Shown piece by piece: positions 1-6,830 of a stretch of DNA of 64,000 nucleotides. The DNA is from UBA7672 sp965279205. GTDB lineage: Bacteria > Pseudomonadota > Alphaproteobacteria > Caulobacterales > Hyphomonadaceae. The position numbers and the translations under genes were made by a program. The notes under the pieces were generated by a model. It was not told the origin of the DNA and made no database searches. It saw nothing but the letters and a program-made list of their open reading frames with translations. The first letter of the stretch is position 1. Each line of letters begins with the position of its first letter. The stretch spans positions 1,426,001-1,490,000 of the forward strand of contig OZ257144.1 in NCBI GenBank assembly GCA_965279205.1, written 5' to 3'.

Positions 1-10
1 CAAAAGCGAA

Positions 11-34
11 AGGGCGGACCTTTCGGCCCGCCCT
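11..34 (-). terminator. Rho-independent terminator of ctrA
   Basis: Read on the minus strand, a 10-bp stem (AGGGCGGGCC / GGTCCGCCCT, one G-U pair) closes on a GAAA tetraloop and is followed by a T-rich tail (TTCGCTTTTG). It lies 34 bases beyond the ctrA stop codon, which is the expected place for an intrinsic terminator. Confidence 0.85.
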
Positions 35-67
35 CTCTTGTGTTGGTCAGTCCGCAGGCGTTGTGCG

Positions 68-781
68 CTAGGCAGCCTTTTCGGCGAGCGCAGTGGCCAC
101 GCGGGGATCCGGATCGCGCAGCACATAGCCGCGGCCCCAGACTGTCTCGATGAAGTGATCTCCACCCGTCGACTGCGCGAGCTTCTTGCGCAGCTTGCAG
201 ATGAACACGTCGATGATCTTGAGTTCGGGCTCGTCCATGCCGCCGTAGAGATGGTTGAGGAACATCTCCTTGGTGAGCGTGGTCCCCTTGCGCAGGGAGA
301 GCAGCTCGAACATCTGGTATTCCTTGCCGGTGAGGTGAACACGCTGGTTGTTCACTTCGACGGTCTTGGCGTCCAGGTTCACGATGATGTCGCCGGTGCG
401 GATCACGCTCTCTGCGTGGCCCTTTGACCTGCGCACGATAGCCGTGATGCGGGCGATCAGCTCGTCCTTGTTGAACGGCTTGGTGAGATAGTCGTCGGCG
501 CCGTAGCCGAGCGTCTTCACCTTCGCTTCGATGTCTGGGTTGGCCGAGAGGATCAGCACGGGCGTGTTCACACGCGACATGCGGAGCTGCTTCAGCACTT
601 CGTATCCGGAGATATCGGGCAGGCCGAGGTCAAGGATGATGAGGTCGTACTCATACACCTTGCCGAGGTCGACGCCGTCTTCCCCAAGATCAGTCGTGAA
701 GATGTTGAAGCCAGCTGCCTTCAGCATCAGTTCGATGCTGCGAGCAACCTGCTCATCATCCTCGATCAACAAGACCCGCAT
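68..781 (-). CDS. ctrA: CtrA cell-cycle response regulator
   Basis: OmpR-family response regulator, the master transcription factor of the alphaproteobacterial cell cycle. It activates flagellar, division and methylation genes and blocks replication initiation in Caulobacter. The receiver domain (about residues 1-115) has the acidic pair D8/D9, phospho-acceptor D51 and K101; the winged-helix DNA-binding domain fills the C-terminal half. The protein ends in Ala-Ala, as the ClpXP-degraded Caulobacter protein does. At 237 residues the length is normal. A GGGAGAG ribosome-binding site lies 6 bases before the ATG. The gene diverges from fliI across a spacer full of GANTC and TTAA sites, which suggests methylation-dependent control and autoregulation. 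Identification is very secure. Confidence 0.97.
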   Translation of the reverse strand: MRVLLIEDDEQVARSIELMLKAAGFNIFTTDLGEDGVDLGKVYEYDLIILDLGLPDISGYEVLKQLRMSRVNTPVLILSANPDIEAKVKTLGYGADDYLTKPFNKDELIARITAIVRRSKGHAESVIRTGDIIVNLDAKTVEVNNQRVHLTGKEYQMFELLSLRKGTTLTKEMFLNHLYGGMDEPELKIIDVFICKLRKKLAQSTGGDHFIETVWGRGYVLRDPDPRVATALAEKAA

Positions 782-793
782 AGCGTCTCTCCC

Positions 794-920
794 GAATCGC
801 GGTCGCCTTGCGGCGGTTCGTTAACCCTCGCATTAAGACGACCTAATAGTTAACGGCAGGTTTCGATCCGGCTGGACCGATTCAGATTCCTTACCGTGAT
901 TCCATGAGTCGCCTAGAGTC
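794..920. promoter_or_regulatory. Cluster of six GANTC (CcrM) methylation sites upstream of ctrA
   Basis: GANTC occurs at 794-798, 879-883, 885-889, 898-902, 906-910 and 916-920. Five of the six fall in 42 bases. CcrM methylates GANTC in Caulobacter and relatives, and the methylation state of a GANTC site in the ctrA promoter controls when ctrA is transcribed. The position just upstream of ctrA fits the same control. The density is seen directly; the role is inferred. Confidence 0.75.
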
Positions 921-1016
921 GAAAAATCCCGAAAAAACGAGGTTTTCCGTGGTTAACGACCCGGAAACCCGGCTTGGGGCCTGATCACAAGGATGAGGGC
1001 CCAGGGCTCCTATTAA
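821..1016. promoter_or_regulatory. TTAA half-sites, possible CtrA binding, ctrA/fliI spacer
   Basis: TTAA occurs at 821-824, 833-836, 850-853, 953-956 and 1013-1016. The CtrA consensus is TTAA-N7-TTAAC. The closest pair (821 and 833) is spaced by 8 rather than 7 bases, so no perfect full site is present, but the number of half-sites is high for GC-rich DNA. Sites near 821-853 would serve ctrA autoregulation, and those at 953 and 1013 would serve fliIJ. Confidence 0.4.
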
Positions 1017-1032
1017 TTACAAGGCGTTGAAC

Positions 1033-2406
1033 ATGCTGGCCTCGGCCATCCGCGATCTCAAGGCCTTGGAGCCGCGCCGCCACGAAGGCCGGGTCACCGC
1101 CCTGGAAGGCCTGCGAATCGAGGTTGCCGGCCCCGCCCACGCTCTGCGCCTCGGCGCCGCCGTTCGTTTCGGCGCCGAAGACGGCCCGCGCGGCGAGCTT
1201 GTCGGTTTCGAAGGCGACCGCGCCATTCTTCTTGCCTGCGATCCGCTCGATGGCCTCGGGCCAGGCGCGCCCGTCTTCTTCACATCAGGTCTCGACACCG
1301 TCCGTCCGTCGGATGCCTGGCTCGGCCGCGTGATCAACGCCTTCGCGGAACCGCTCGACGGCAAGGGCCCGCTCGGTTCTGGCGGAAGACCGCGGCAGGT
1401 GAGGGCAATCGCTCCCAACGCCCAGGCGCGCGCGCGTGTCGATGAAAAGATGGCGCTCGGCGTCAAGGCGATCGACGTCTTCGCGCCCTGCGCCAAAGGC
1501 CAGCGTCTCGGCGTGTTCGCGGGATCGGGCGTCGGCAAATCAACCATCATGTCGATGCTGGCGCGAGGCGCGGATGCAGACGTCATCGTCATCGGCCTGA
1601 TCGGCGAACGCGGCCGCGAGGTTCGCGAATTCATCGAAGACACGCTGGGCGAAGTAGGCCTGCGGAAATCCGTCATCGTCACTGCGACCTCCGACGAGGC
1701 CGCGCCCAAGCGCCGCCGCGCTGCCTGGCTGACGCTTGCCGTCGCCGAACACTTCCGCGACGAGGGCAAGCAGGTCGTCTGCTTCCTCGATAGCGTCACC
1801 CGCTTCGCCATGGCCCAGCGCGAGATCGGCCTTGCCGCCGGTGAACCGCCGACCACGCGCGGCTATACGCCCTCGGTCTTCGCCGAACTGCCCAAGCTTC
1901 TCGAACGCGCCGGTCCGGGCATCACGGTCGCCGATGGCGAACGGCAGGGCCATATCACCGGCCTCTTTACCGTGCTCGTCGACGGCGATGATCACAACGA
2001 ACCGATCTCGGACGCCGTTCGCGCCATTCTCGACGGCCACATCACCCTGTCGCGCCACATCGCCGAACGCGGACGCTTCCCCGCGGTCGACGTGCTGAAG
2101 TCGATCTCGCGTCTCCAGCAGACCCTGCAGACGCCGGAAGAAAAAGCGATCGCCGTGAAGGCGCGCAAGCTGATCGCGCTCTACACCAACATGGAAGAGC
2201 TGGTTCGCATCGGCGCTTATGCAAAAGGCGCGGACGCGGAAGTCGACGAAGCCGTGCGCCTGTGGCCGCAGATCGAGGCCTTCCTGCAACAGGACGTGTT
2301 CGACGTCACAACGCCTGACGGCGCCTATGAGCAGCTGGCCGCGCTGCTGATGCCGCCTGTTCCGGTGCAGATGGCGCCGGCTGCAGCAAAGCGGATCGGT
2401 AGATAA
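1033..2406 (+). CDS. fliI: FliI, flagellar export ATPase
   Basis: Cytoplasmic ATPase of the flagellar type III export apparatus, related to F1 beta and YscN. It forms a hexamer with FliH and FliJ under the export gate and helps unload substrates. Visible motifs are Walker A GSGVGKST at about residues 163-170, the GERGREV segment near 190, and the Walker B region with FLDSVTR. A TTG two codons upstream (1027) is possible, but the ATG at 1033 has AAGG 8 bases upstream and is preferred. Length (457 residues) is typical. The stop overlaps the fliJ start by one base (TAATG), so the two are translationally coupled. It is divergent from ctrA. Confidence 0.95.
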   Translation: MLASAIRDLKALEPRRHEGRVTALEGLRIEVAGPAHALRLGAAVRFGAEDGPRGELVGFEGDRAILLACDPLDGLGPGAPVFFTSGLDTVRPSDAWLGRVINAFAEPLDGKGPLGSGGRPRQVRAIAPNAQARARVDEKMALGVKAIDVFAPCAKGQRLGVFAGSGVGKSTIMSMLARGADADVIVIGLIGERGREVREFIEDTLGEVGLRKSVIVTATSDEAAPKRRRAAWLTLAVAEHFRDEGKQVVCFLDSVTRFAMAQREIGLAAGEPPTTRGYTPSVFAELPKLLERAGPGITVADGERQGHITGLFTVLVDGDDHNEPISDAVRAILDGHITLSRHIAERGRFPAVDVLKSISRLQQTLQTPEEKAIAVKARKLIALYTNMEELVRIGAYAKGADAEVDEAVRLWPQIEAFLQQDVFDVTTPDGAYEQLAALLMPPVPVQMAPAAAKRIGR

Positions 2407-2822
2407 TGAAATCGCTCCACACGCTTCTCAAGGTCGCCCAGCGCCGGATGGACGAACTCGGCATCGAGACCGCACGCATCACCCTGGAAATCGACGAGCT
2501 GCGCGGAAAGCAGGGCGCTCTGCGCGCTCGCGAGCAGGCCGAGATCGCCACCGCCTCCACCAATCCGATGTTCGTCTCGATGTTGCCGGCCTACCGCATG
2601 CGTGTGAAAGCGCAGATCGGCGAAATCCAGGTCCATATTGTCTCGAAAGAGGAAGCGCTCGCTGAAGTCCGCGAACGCCTGTCGGCTGCCTATATCGAGA
2701 AGTCGAAATTCGAACAGCTGATCGAGCAGGAAGCCATCCGCCTCGCCGCCGAACGCGCCTCGAAGGAGCAGGACATGCTCGACGAAGTCGCGATCAACCG
2801 CGTGGGCGGATTGGGCAAGTAA
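2406..2822 (+). CDS. fliJ: FliJ-like export chaperone
   Basis: A 138-residue, mostly charged, helical protein starting one base inside the fliI stop codon. FliJ is the central stalk of the export ATPase, inserting a coiled coil into the FliI hexamer. The sequence is rich in heptad-like Leu/Ala/Glu/Lys stretches over residues 5-50 and 70-125 with no predicted membrane segment, as expected. Sequence conservation of FliJ is always weak, so the call depends on coiled-coil character, length and coupling to fliI, which together are convincing. Confidence 0.85.
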   Translation: MKSLHTLLKVAQRRMDELGIETARITLEIDELRGKQGALRAREQAEIATASTNPMFVSMLPAYRMRVKAQIGEIQVHIVSKEEALAEVRERLSAAYIEKSKFEQLIEQEAIRLAAERASKEQDMLDEVAINRVGGLGK

Positions 2823-2871
2823 CTACCAACTCACAACACGGGTCGCGGATCGATCGCAGGTCGGCGCCATG

Positions 2872-3048
2872 TCAGCGCCTAAAGTGCCCCGTGCCGCCCT
2901 GCAGCTTGCGCGCGACCCACGTCAGCGCCGCCACGAATAGCGCGGCAATGACGATGATCCCGATCAGCTTCAACGCAAGGCCGATGACCAGGCCAATGAT
3001 CAGCGAAGCCGCGGCGACGAACAGGAAGGCATAGATGATCAGCTTCAT
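2872..3048 (-). CDS. Small two-helix membrane protein, unknown
   Basis: A 58-residue protein of unknown role. Two hydrophobic segments cover about residues 3-22 and 24-46, followed by a basic Arg/Lys-containing tail. The ATG at 3048 is chosen because AGGG lies 7 bases upstream and the hydrophobic segment starts at once; a longer reading adding 25 polar residues is possible but has no ribosome-binding site. It sits alone between convergent fliJ and the downstream monooxygenase gene. No family was recognised. Confidence 0.55.
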   Translation of the reverse strand: MKLIIYAFLFVAAASLIIGLVIGLALKLIGIIVIAALFVAALTWVARKLQGGTGHFRR

Positions 3049-3127
3049 GACGCGACCCTGACGCAGGATATTCCAATTATCAATGCGCAAGGGCAGGCCG
3101 GGTTGCCGGCGCCCGCCAGACAAGCCT

Positions 3128-4789
3128 TCACCGCCCCCGGCCTGACGCCGAAAGCTCGAAGCCTTCGTACCCCTGCGCGGCGACCTCGTTGCACTTCTGC
3201 CGATAGGCCCCGACGCCGCCGATATACGGCATGAAGATGCGCGGCTTGCCCGGCACGTTCGCGCCCATGTACCAGGAATTGGCCTGCGGAAAGAGCGTCA
3301 TCCCGGCGACTTCATTGACATGGCTGACCCACGCATCCTCGGCCTGAACGCTCGCTTCGATCGCGTCAAACTGCCGGTGCGTGACATGGGTGATGCAGTC
3401 CGAGATCCAGTCGACATGCTGTTCGATCGACACGACCATGTTGGACAAGACTGACGGGCTGCCAGGCCCCGTGACGATGAACAGGTTGGGGAAGCCCGCC
3501 GTCATCAGGCCGAGATAGGTGCGCGGCCCTGCCGACCATTTGTCCTTCAGCACAACGCCTTTGCGACCCCGGATGTCGATCTTGCCGAGCGCGCCTGTCA
3601 TCGCGTCGAAGCCGATCGCGAAAACAAGACTGTCGAACGCGTAGCTGCCTTCCGATGTCCGCAACCCGGTCGGCGTGATCGCCTCGATCGGCGCCGCGGC
3701 GATATCCACGAGCGTAACGTTATCCCGGTTGAACGTGGCGTAGTAATTGGTGTCGACACACATCCGCTTGGTGGCGAGGGGATATGTCTTCGGGACCAGT
3801 TTCTCCGCGACTTCAGGATCCTTCACGATCCCGCGGATCTTCTCCGCGACGTAGGCGACAGCCGTGTCGTTCGCGGGCTTGCTCAGCACGATGTCGGCAT
3901 ACGCGCCGCCGAAGCCAAGGCCGCCCTTGGCCCAGCGTTCGTCGTACTCGCGTCTGCGCTCCTCCTCCGAAACCTCCAGGGCGGATTGCGTTGCCGGTTG
4001 CGCCCCGGCAAAGCCGTAGGAGGATTCCCTCTGCATCTGGCGATTGGCCTCGCGGTTGGCCAGCCAGTCCCGCACGACCTCGGCATCAGGCGGCGCGTTG
4101 TGCGCCGGCACGCTGAAATTCGGCGTACGCTGGAAGACGTGGAGATGCTCGGCCTGCTCGGCGATCACCGGAATCGACTGGATCGCCGACGAGCCCGTTC
4201 CGATGACGCCAACCCGCTGGCCGGTGAAATCGACGCCCTCATGCGGCCAGCGCGAGGTCCAGTAGGTCTTGCCTTTGAACGTCTCGGCGCCCGGAATGTC
4301 GGGCTCCTTGGCAACCGACAGCGTCCCCGTCGCCATCACGCAGAACCGCGCCGAAAGCCGGTCGCCCTTGTCCGTCGCAACCAGCCAGCGCTTGCGGTCC
4401 TCGTCGAACCCGGCGGCCGTCACGCGCGTGTTGAACTGGATGTCGCGCCTCAGGTCGAATCTGTCAGCGACATGGTTCAGGTATTTCAGCAGCTCCGGTT
4501 GCGGCGCGTACTTCTCGCTCCACTTCCACTCCTTCTCGAGCTCCTCGGAGAACGAATAGGAATACTCCTGGCTTTCGATATCGACCCGCGCGCCTGGATA
4601 GCGGTTCCAGAACCACGTCCCGCCGACGCCGCTGCCCGCCTCGAAGACTTTCGCCGACAGACCCAGCCCGCGCATCTTGTGGAGCATGTACAGCCCCGAG
4701 AAGCCCGCCCCCACGATGACGACGTCAATGGCCTGGGGACTCTCGCCGCGGTCCTTCGTAGGGTCTGGCGCAGATTCTGGCGTCGGCAT
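3128..4789 (-). CDS. Flavin monooxygenase, Baeyer-Villiger-like
   Basis: FAD- and NADPH-dependent monooxygenase of the Baeyer-Villiger/steroid monooxygenase group, 553 residues, cytosolic. It has an FAD Rossmann motif (GAGFSG, residues 27-32), the second family fingerprint GGTW...YPG..VD (56-70), and the NADP motif GVIGTGSS (194-201). The classical fingerprint FxGxxxHxxxWP is present at 171-182 except that its His is Trp177 (codon TGG at 4259-4261). That His is close to invariant in active Baeyer-Villiger enzymes, so the reaction (ester formation from ketones, or another oxidation) is uncertain. It stands alone, downstream of the flagellar operon terminator on the same strand. Confidence 0.85.
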   Translation of the reverse strand: MPTPESAPDPTKDRGESPQAIDVVIVGAGFSGLYMLHKMRGLGLSAKVFEAGSGVGGTWFWNRYPGARVDIESQEYSYSFSEELEKEWKWSEKYAPQPELLKYLNHVADRFDLRRDIQFNTRVTAAGFDEDRKRWLVATDKGDRLSARFCVMATGTLSVAKEPDIPGAETFKGKTYWTSRWPHEGVDFTGQRVGVIGTGSSAIQSIPVIAEQAEHLHVFQRTPNFSVPAHNAPPDAEVVRDWLANREANRQMQRESSYGFAGAQPATQSALEVSEEERRREYDERWAKGGLGFGGAYADIVLSKPANDTAVAYVAEKIRGIVKDPEVAEKLVPKTYPLATKRMCVDTNYYATFNRDNVTLVDIAAAPIEAITPTGLRTSEGSYAFDSLVFAIGFDAMTGALGKIDIRGRKGVVLKDKWSAGPRTYLGLMTAGFPNLFIVTGPGSPSVLSNMVVSIEQHVDWISDCITHVTHRQFDAIEASVQAEDAWVSHVNEVAGMTLFPQANSWYMGANVPGKPRIFMPYIGGVGAYRQKCNEVAAQGYEGFELSASGRGR

Positions 4790-4913
4790 GATCGATCATG
4801 CTCCCTCTGTCTGAGACAGGCACGATACAACAGAACCACGCGCTTACGCACGTCTTCCGGCAGCCAAATGTCTACCGCTACGGCAGGCCGATGGTTGGCC
4901 GTCGAAAAGCAAA

Positions 4914-4937
4914 CGGCCCGCCGGGAAGGGCGGGCCG
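4914..4937 (-). terminator. Terminator of the fliF-flhG operon
   Basis: On the minus strand a perfect 9-bp GC stem (CGGCCCGCC / GGCGGGCCG) with a 6-base loop is followed by TTTGCTTTT. It lies 26 bases past the flhG stop and before the monooxygenase gene, so it should end the long flagellar transcript. Confidence 0.85.
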
Positions 4938-4962
4938 CTGCATGTCTGGAATTGGAGCGAGC

Positions 4963-5799
4963 CTACGCGCTCTGCGCCACGCTCTCGGCGCCGCCACGGA
5001 TCAGCGCTTCAGCGATCTGCTGGGCGTCGAGGGCGGCCTGGGCCTGCGGATCGATCGAGACGATCGTTTTCTGCTGGCGGATCGCTTCTCGCACTTTCAG
5101 ATCGCGCAGGACTATGCCGGCCAGCGGCGGGCGGAAGCCAAGGAAGGTCTGGCTCGCACGAGCCAGCGCCTCGTAGGTGCGGCGGCCGGCGACGCGGGTG
5201 TCGGCCATGTTGATGGCGATCCACGGCTGGACGCTCGGCGCATAGCCGCGCAGCACCTTGATGAAGGCATAGGCGTCCGTCATCGAGGTCGGCTCGTCAT
5301 TGGCGACGATCAGGCAGCGATCGCACGCACGCGCCAGGCGCATGACGTTGTCTTCGATGCCGGCGCCAAGGTCGACGATGACCTGGTCATATTGAAGGGC
5401 GAGGGCCGTGAGAGCGGCGGCAAGGCGCGAAGCCTCTTCCGCCGGCAGGCCGGCGAGAGCACCCGAGCCGGAGCGGCCGGGCAGCACGTCGAAACCGATT
5501 TCGGAGCCAGCGCCGCCATTGACCTTGCAGACCGCATCCTCAAGTTCGACCCAGCCCGCGATCACCGCGGCGAGGTCAGTTTCAGGGGCGATACCGAGCT
5601 GGACGTCAACGTTGGCAAGGCCGAGGTCGCCATCCACAAGAAGCGTGCGGCGGCCCATTTTCGCAAAGCAGGCGGCGAGAGTCGTCGAGAGCCACGTCTT
5701 GCCGACGCCGCCTTTTCCGGAGGCCACGGCAAGGACCGATGCGGGCGCAACCCGTGATCGGGGCCCCTTCGGTTCTGGTTTTCGCAACGCGAAGTTCAT
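4963..5799 (-). CDS. flhG: FlhG/FleN-like MinD-family ATPase
   Basis: ParA/MinD-type P-loop ATPase, 278 residues, that normally counts flagella by acting on FlhF and the C-ring. The deviant Walker A motif GKGGVGKT is near residue 30 and VDGDLGLAN follows in the switch region. The N-terminal extension (about 25 residues, Arg/Lys/Pro-rich) lacks the DQAxxLR helix that stimulates FlhF GTPase in many species. The ATG at 5799 overlaps the flhF stop (TGATG) and has AAAGGAG 7 bases upstream; a GTG at 5802 is less well placed. It is the last gene of the operon. Confidence 0.88.
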   Translation of the reverse strand: MNFALRKPEPKGPRSRVAPASVLAVASGKGGVGKTWLSTTLAACFAKMGRRTLLVDGDLGLANVDVQLGIAPETDLAAVIAGWVELEDAVCKVNGGAGSEIGFDVLPGRSGSGALAGLPAEEASRLAAALTALALQYDQVIVDLGAGIEDNVMRLARACDRCLIVANDEPTSMTDAYAFIKVLRGYAPSVQPWIAINMADTRVAGRRTYEALARASQTFLGFRPPLAGIVLRDLKVREAIRQQKTIVSIDPQAQAALDAQQIAEALIRGGAESVAQSA

Positions 5800-6770
5800 C
5801 ACGCGGCTCCTTTGAGCAGTTCCGCTTCGGTAGTCCCGGTCACGAATAACCGGGCAATACGACCAGCCGAAGCAGGCGCTAGCCCGCCGCGTACACTAGA
5901 CGTCAAACCTAGTTGAGCGATGCTTAACCGCGCCGAAGAAATTGCTGCGATCGCACCGCCGCGACGCCTTACCGCATCAAGTTTGGTGAGGATAACCCGC
6001 CGGCACCCGACCTGGGCGAAGGCGCGCGCATTGTCCTCAAGATCCATCGGGTGGCCCTCGGCGCTCATCACCAGCACAGGTTCGACATTCATGTATGAAA
6101 TCAGGTCGCTGCAGCGTTTCATGTCCGCTTCATCGAGCGGGTTGAAGGCCGGCGCGTCGATCACCAGACGCTGCCCGCGATCGTCGGCTTCACGCACCGC
6201 GCGCATCAGGTGATCGGGCGAGATGCAATTGGTTACCGTGGGCTTAAGCATTAAGGCCGCGAGCCTCGCGGTCTGGCCCGATGCATCGAAATCGGCGGCC
6301 ATCGGCTCGATCGGCGATTTGCGGTCGGACAGGCAGACAGCGATCTTGGCGGCCGCCGTCGTCCGGCCCGCGCCAGGCGATCCGACCAGCATCAGCGACT
6401 TTTCGGGGTACGGGTTCAGCGGATTGAAGGTCAGCACGCCCTCGATGCCGACCGTCAGCGCGTTGATGGCTTCCATGCCCGCGCCGAGGCGGCTTCCGGC
6501 TTCCGCCACCATGTGGACGAAGCCATCGGGAGCGCCGTGCCAGCGCAGGGACGACGACAGATGGCTGCGCGTCTCGTCGAACATCGGACGCACTTCCGAA
6601 AACTTCGGCGCCGCGAACTTGTGGCCGAACGATCGTTCGACCGCGGCGCGGACTTCGACCCGCCCGTCCTCATCTCGCGTGGAGAGCACGATGGCATCCG
6701 GGCCCATCTCGGCCCGCATCATCTCCATCGCCTCTTCTTCGGTTCGCCCGACGAACATTTTCATCTTCAT
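5799..6770 (-). CDS. flhF: FlhF-like SRP-type GTPase, degenerate
   Basis: SRP-family GTPase-like protein of 323 residues that in other bacteria places the flagellum at the pole. The N-terminal region and the NG-like domain are recognisable, with TKLD (262-265) intact. The P-loop reads GSPGAGRTT (130-138), with Arg136 in place of the catalytic Lys, and the G3 motif is DAPAFN rather than DTAGR. GTP hydrolysis is therefore doubtful, and the protein may be a GTP-independent polar or FlhG-binding factor. Gene order flhA-flhF-flhG is the usual one. It is translationally coupled to flhG. Confidence 0.85.
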   Translation of the reverse strand: MKMKMFVGRTEEEAMEMMRAEMGPDAIVLSTRDEDGRVEVRAAVERSFGHKFAAPKFSEVRPMFDETRSHLSSSLRWHGAPDGFVHMVAEAGSRLGAGMEAINALTVGIEGVLTFNPLNPYPEKSLMLVGSPGAGRTTAAAKIAVCLSDRKSPIEPMAADFDASGQTARLAALMLKPTVTNCISPDHLMRAVREADDRGQRLVIDAPAFNPLDEADMKRCSDLISYMNVEPVLVMSAEGHPMDLEDNARAFAQVGCRRVILTKLDAVRRRGGAIAAISSARLSIAQLGLTSSVRGGLAPASAGRIARLFVTGTTEAELLKGAA

Positions 6771-6830
6771 GGCGAGGTTCCTTCTCGATTCACGGTCCAG
6801 AGCCCGAGGCCAGAGCCGCGGGTGGGTGTC

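Noticed and set aside
821..836. A full CtrA box TTAA-N7-TTAA in the ctrA promoter
   Set aside because: The spacing is 8 bases, not 7; only half-sites are reported.
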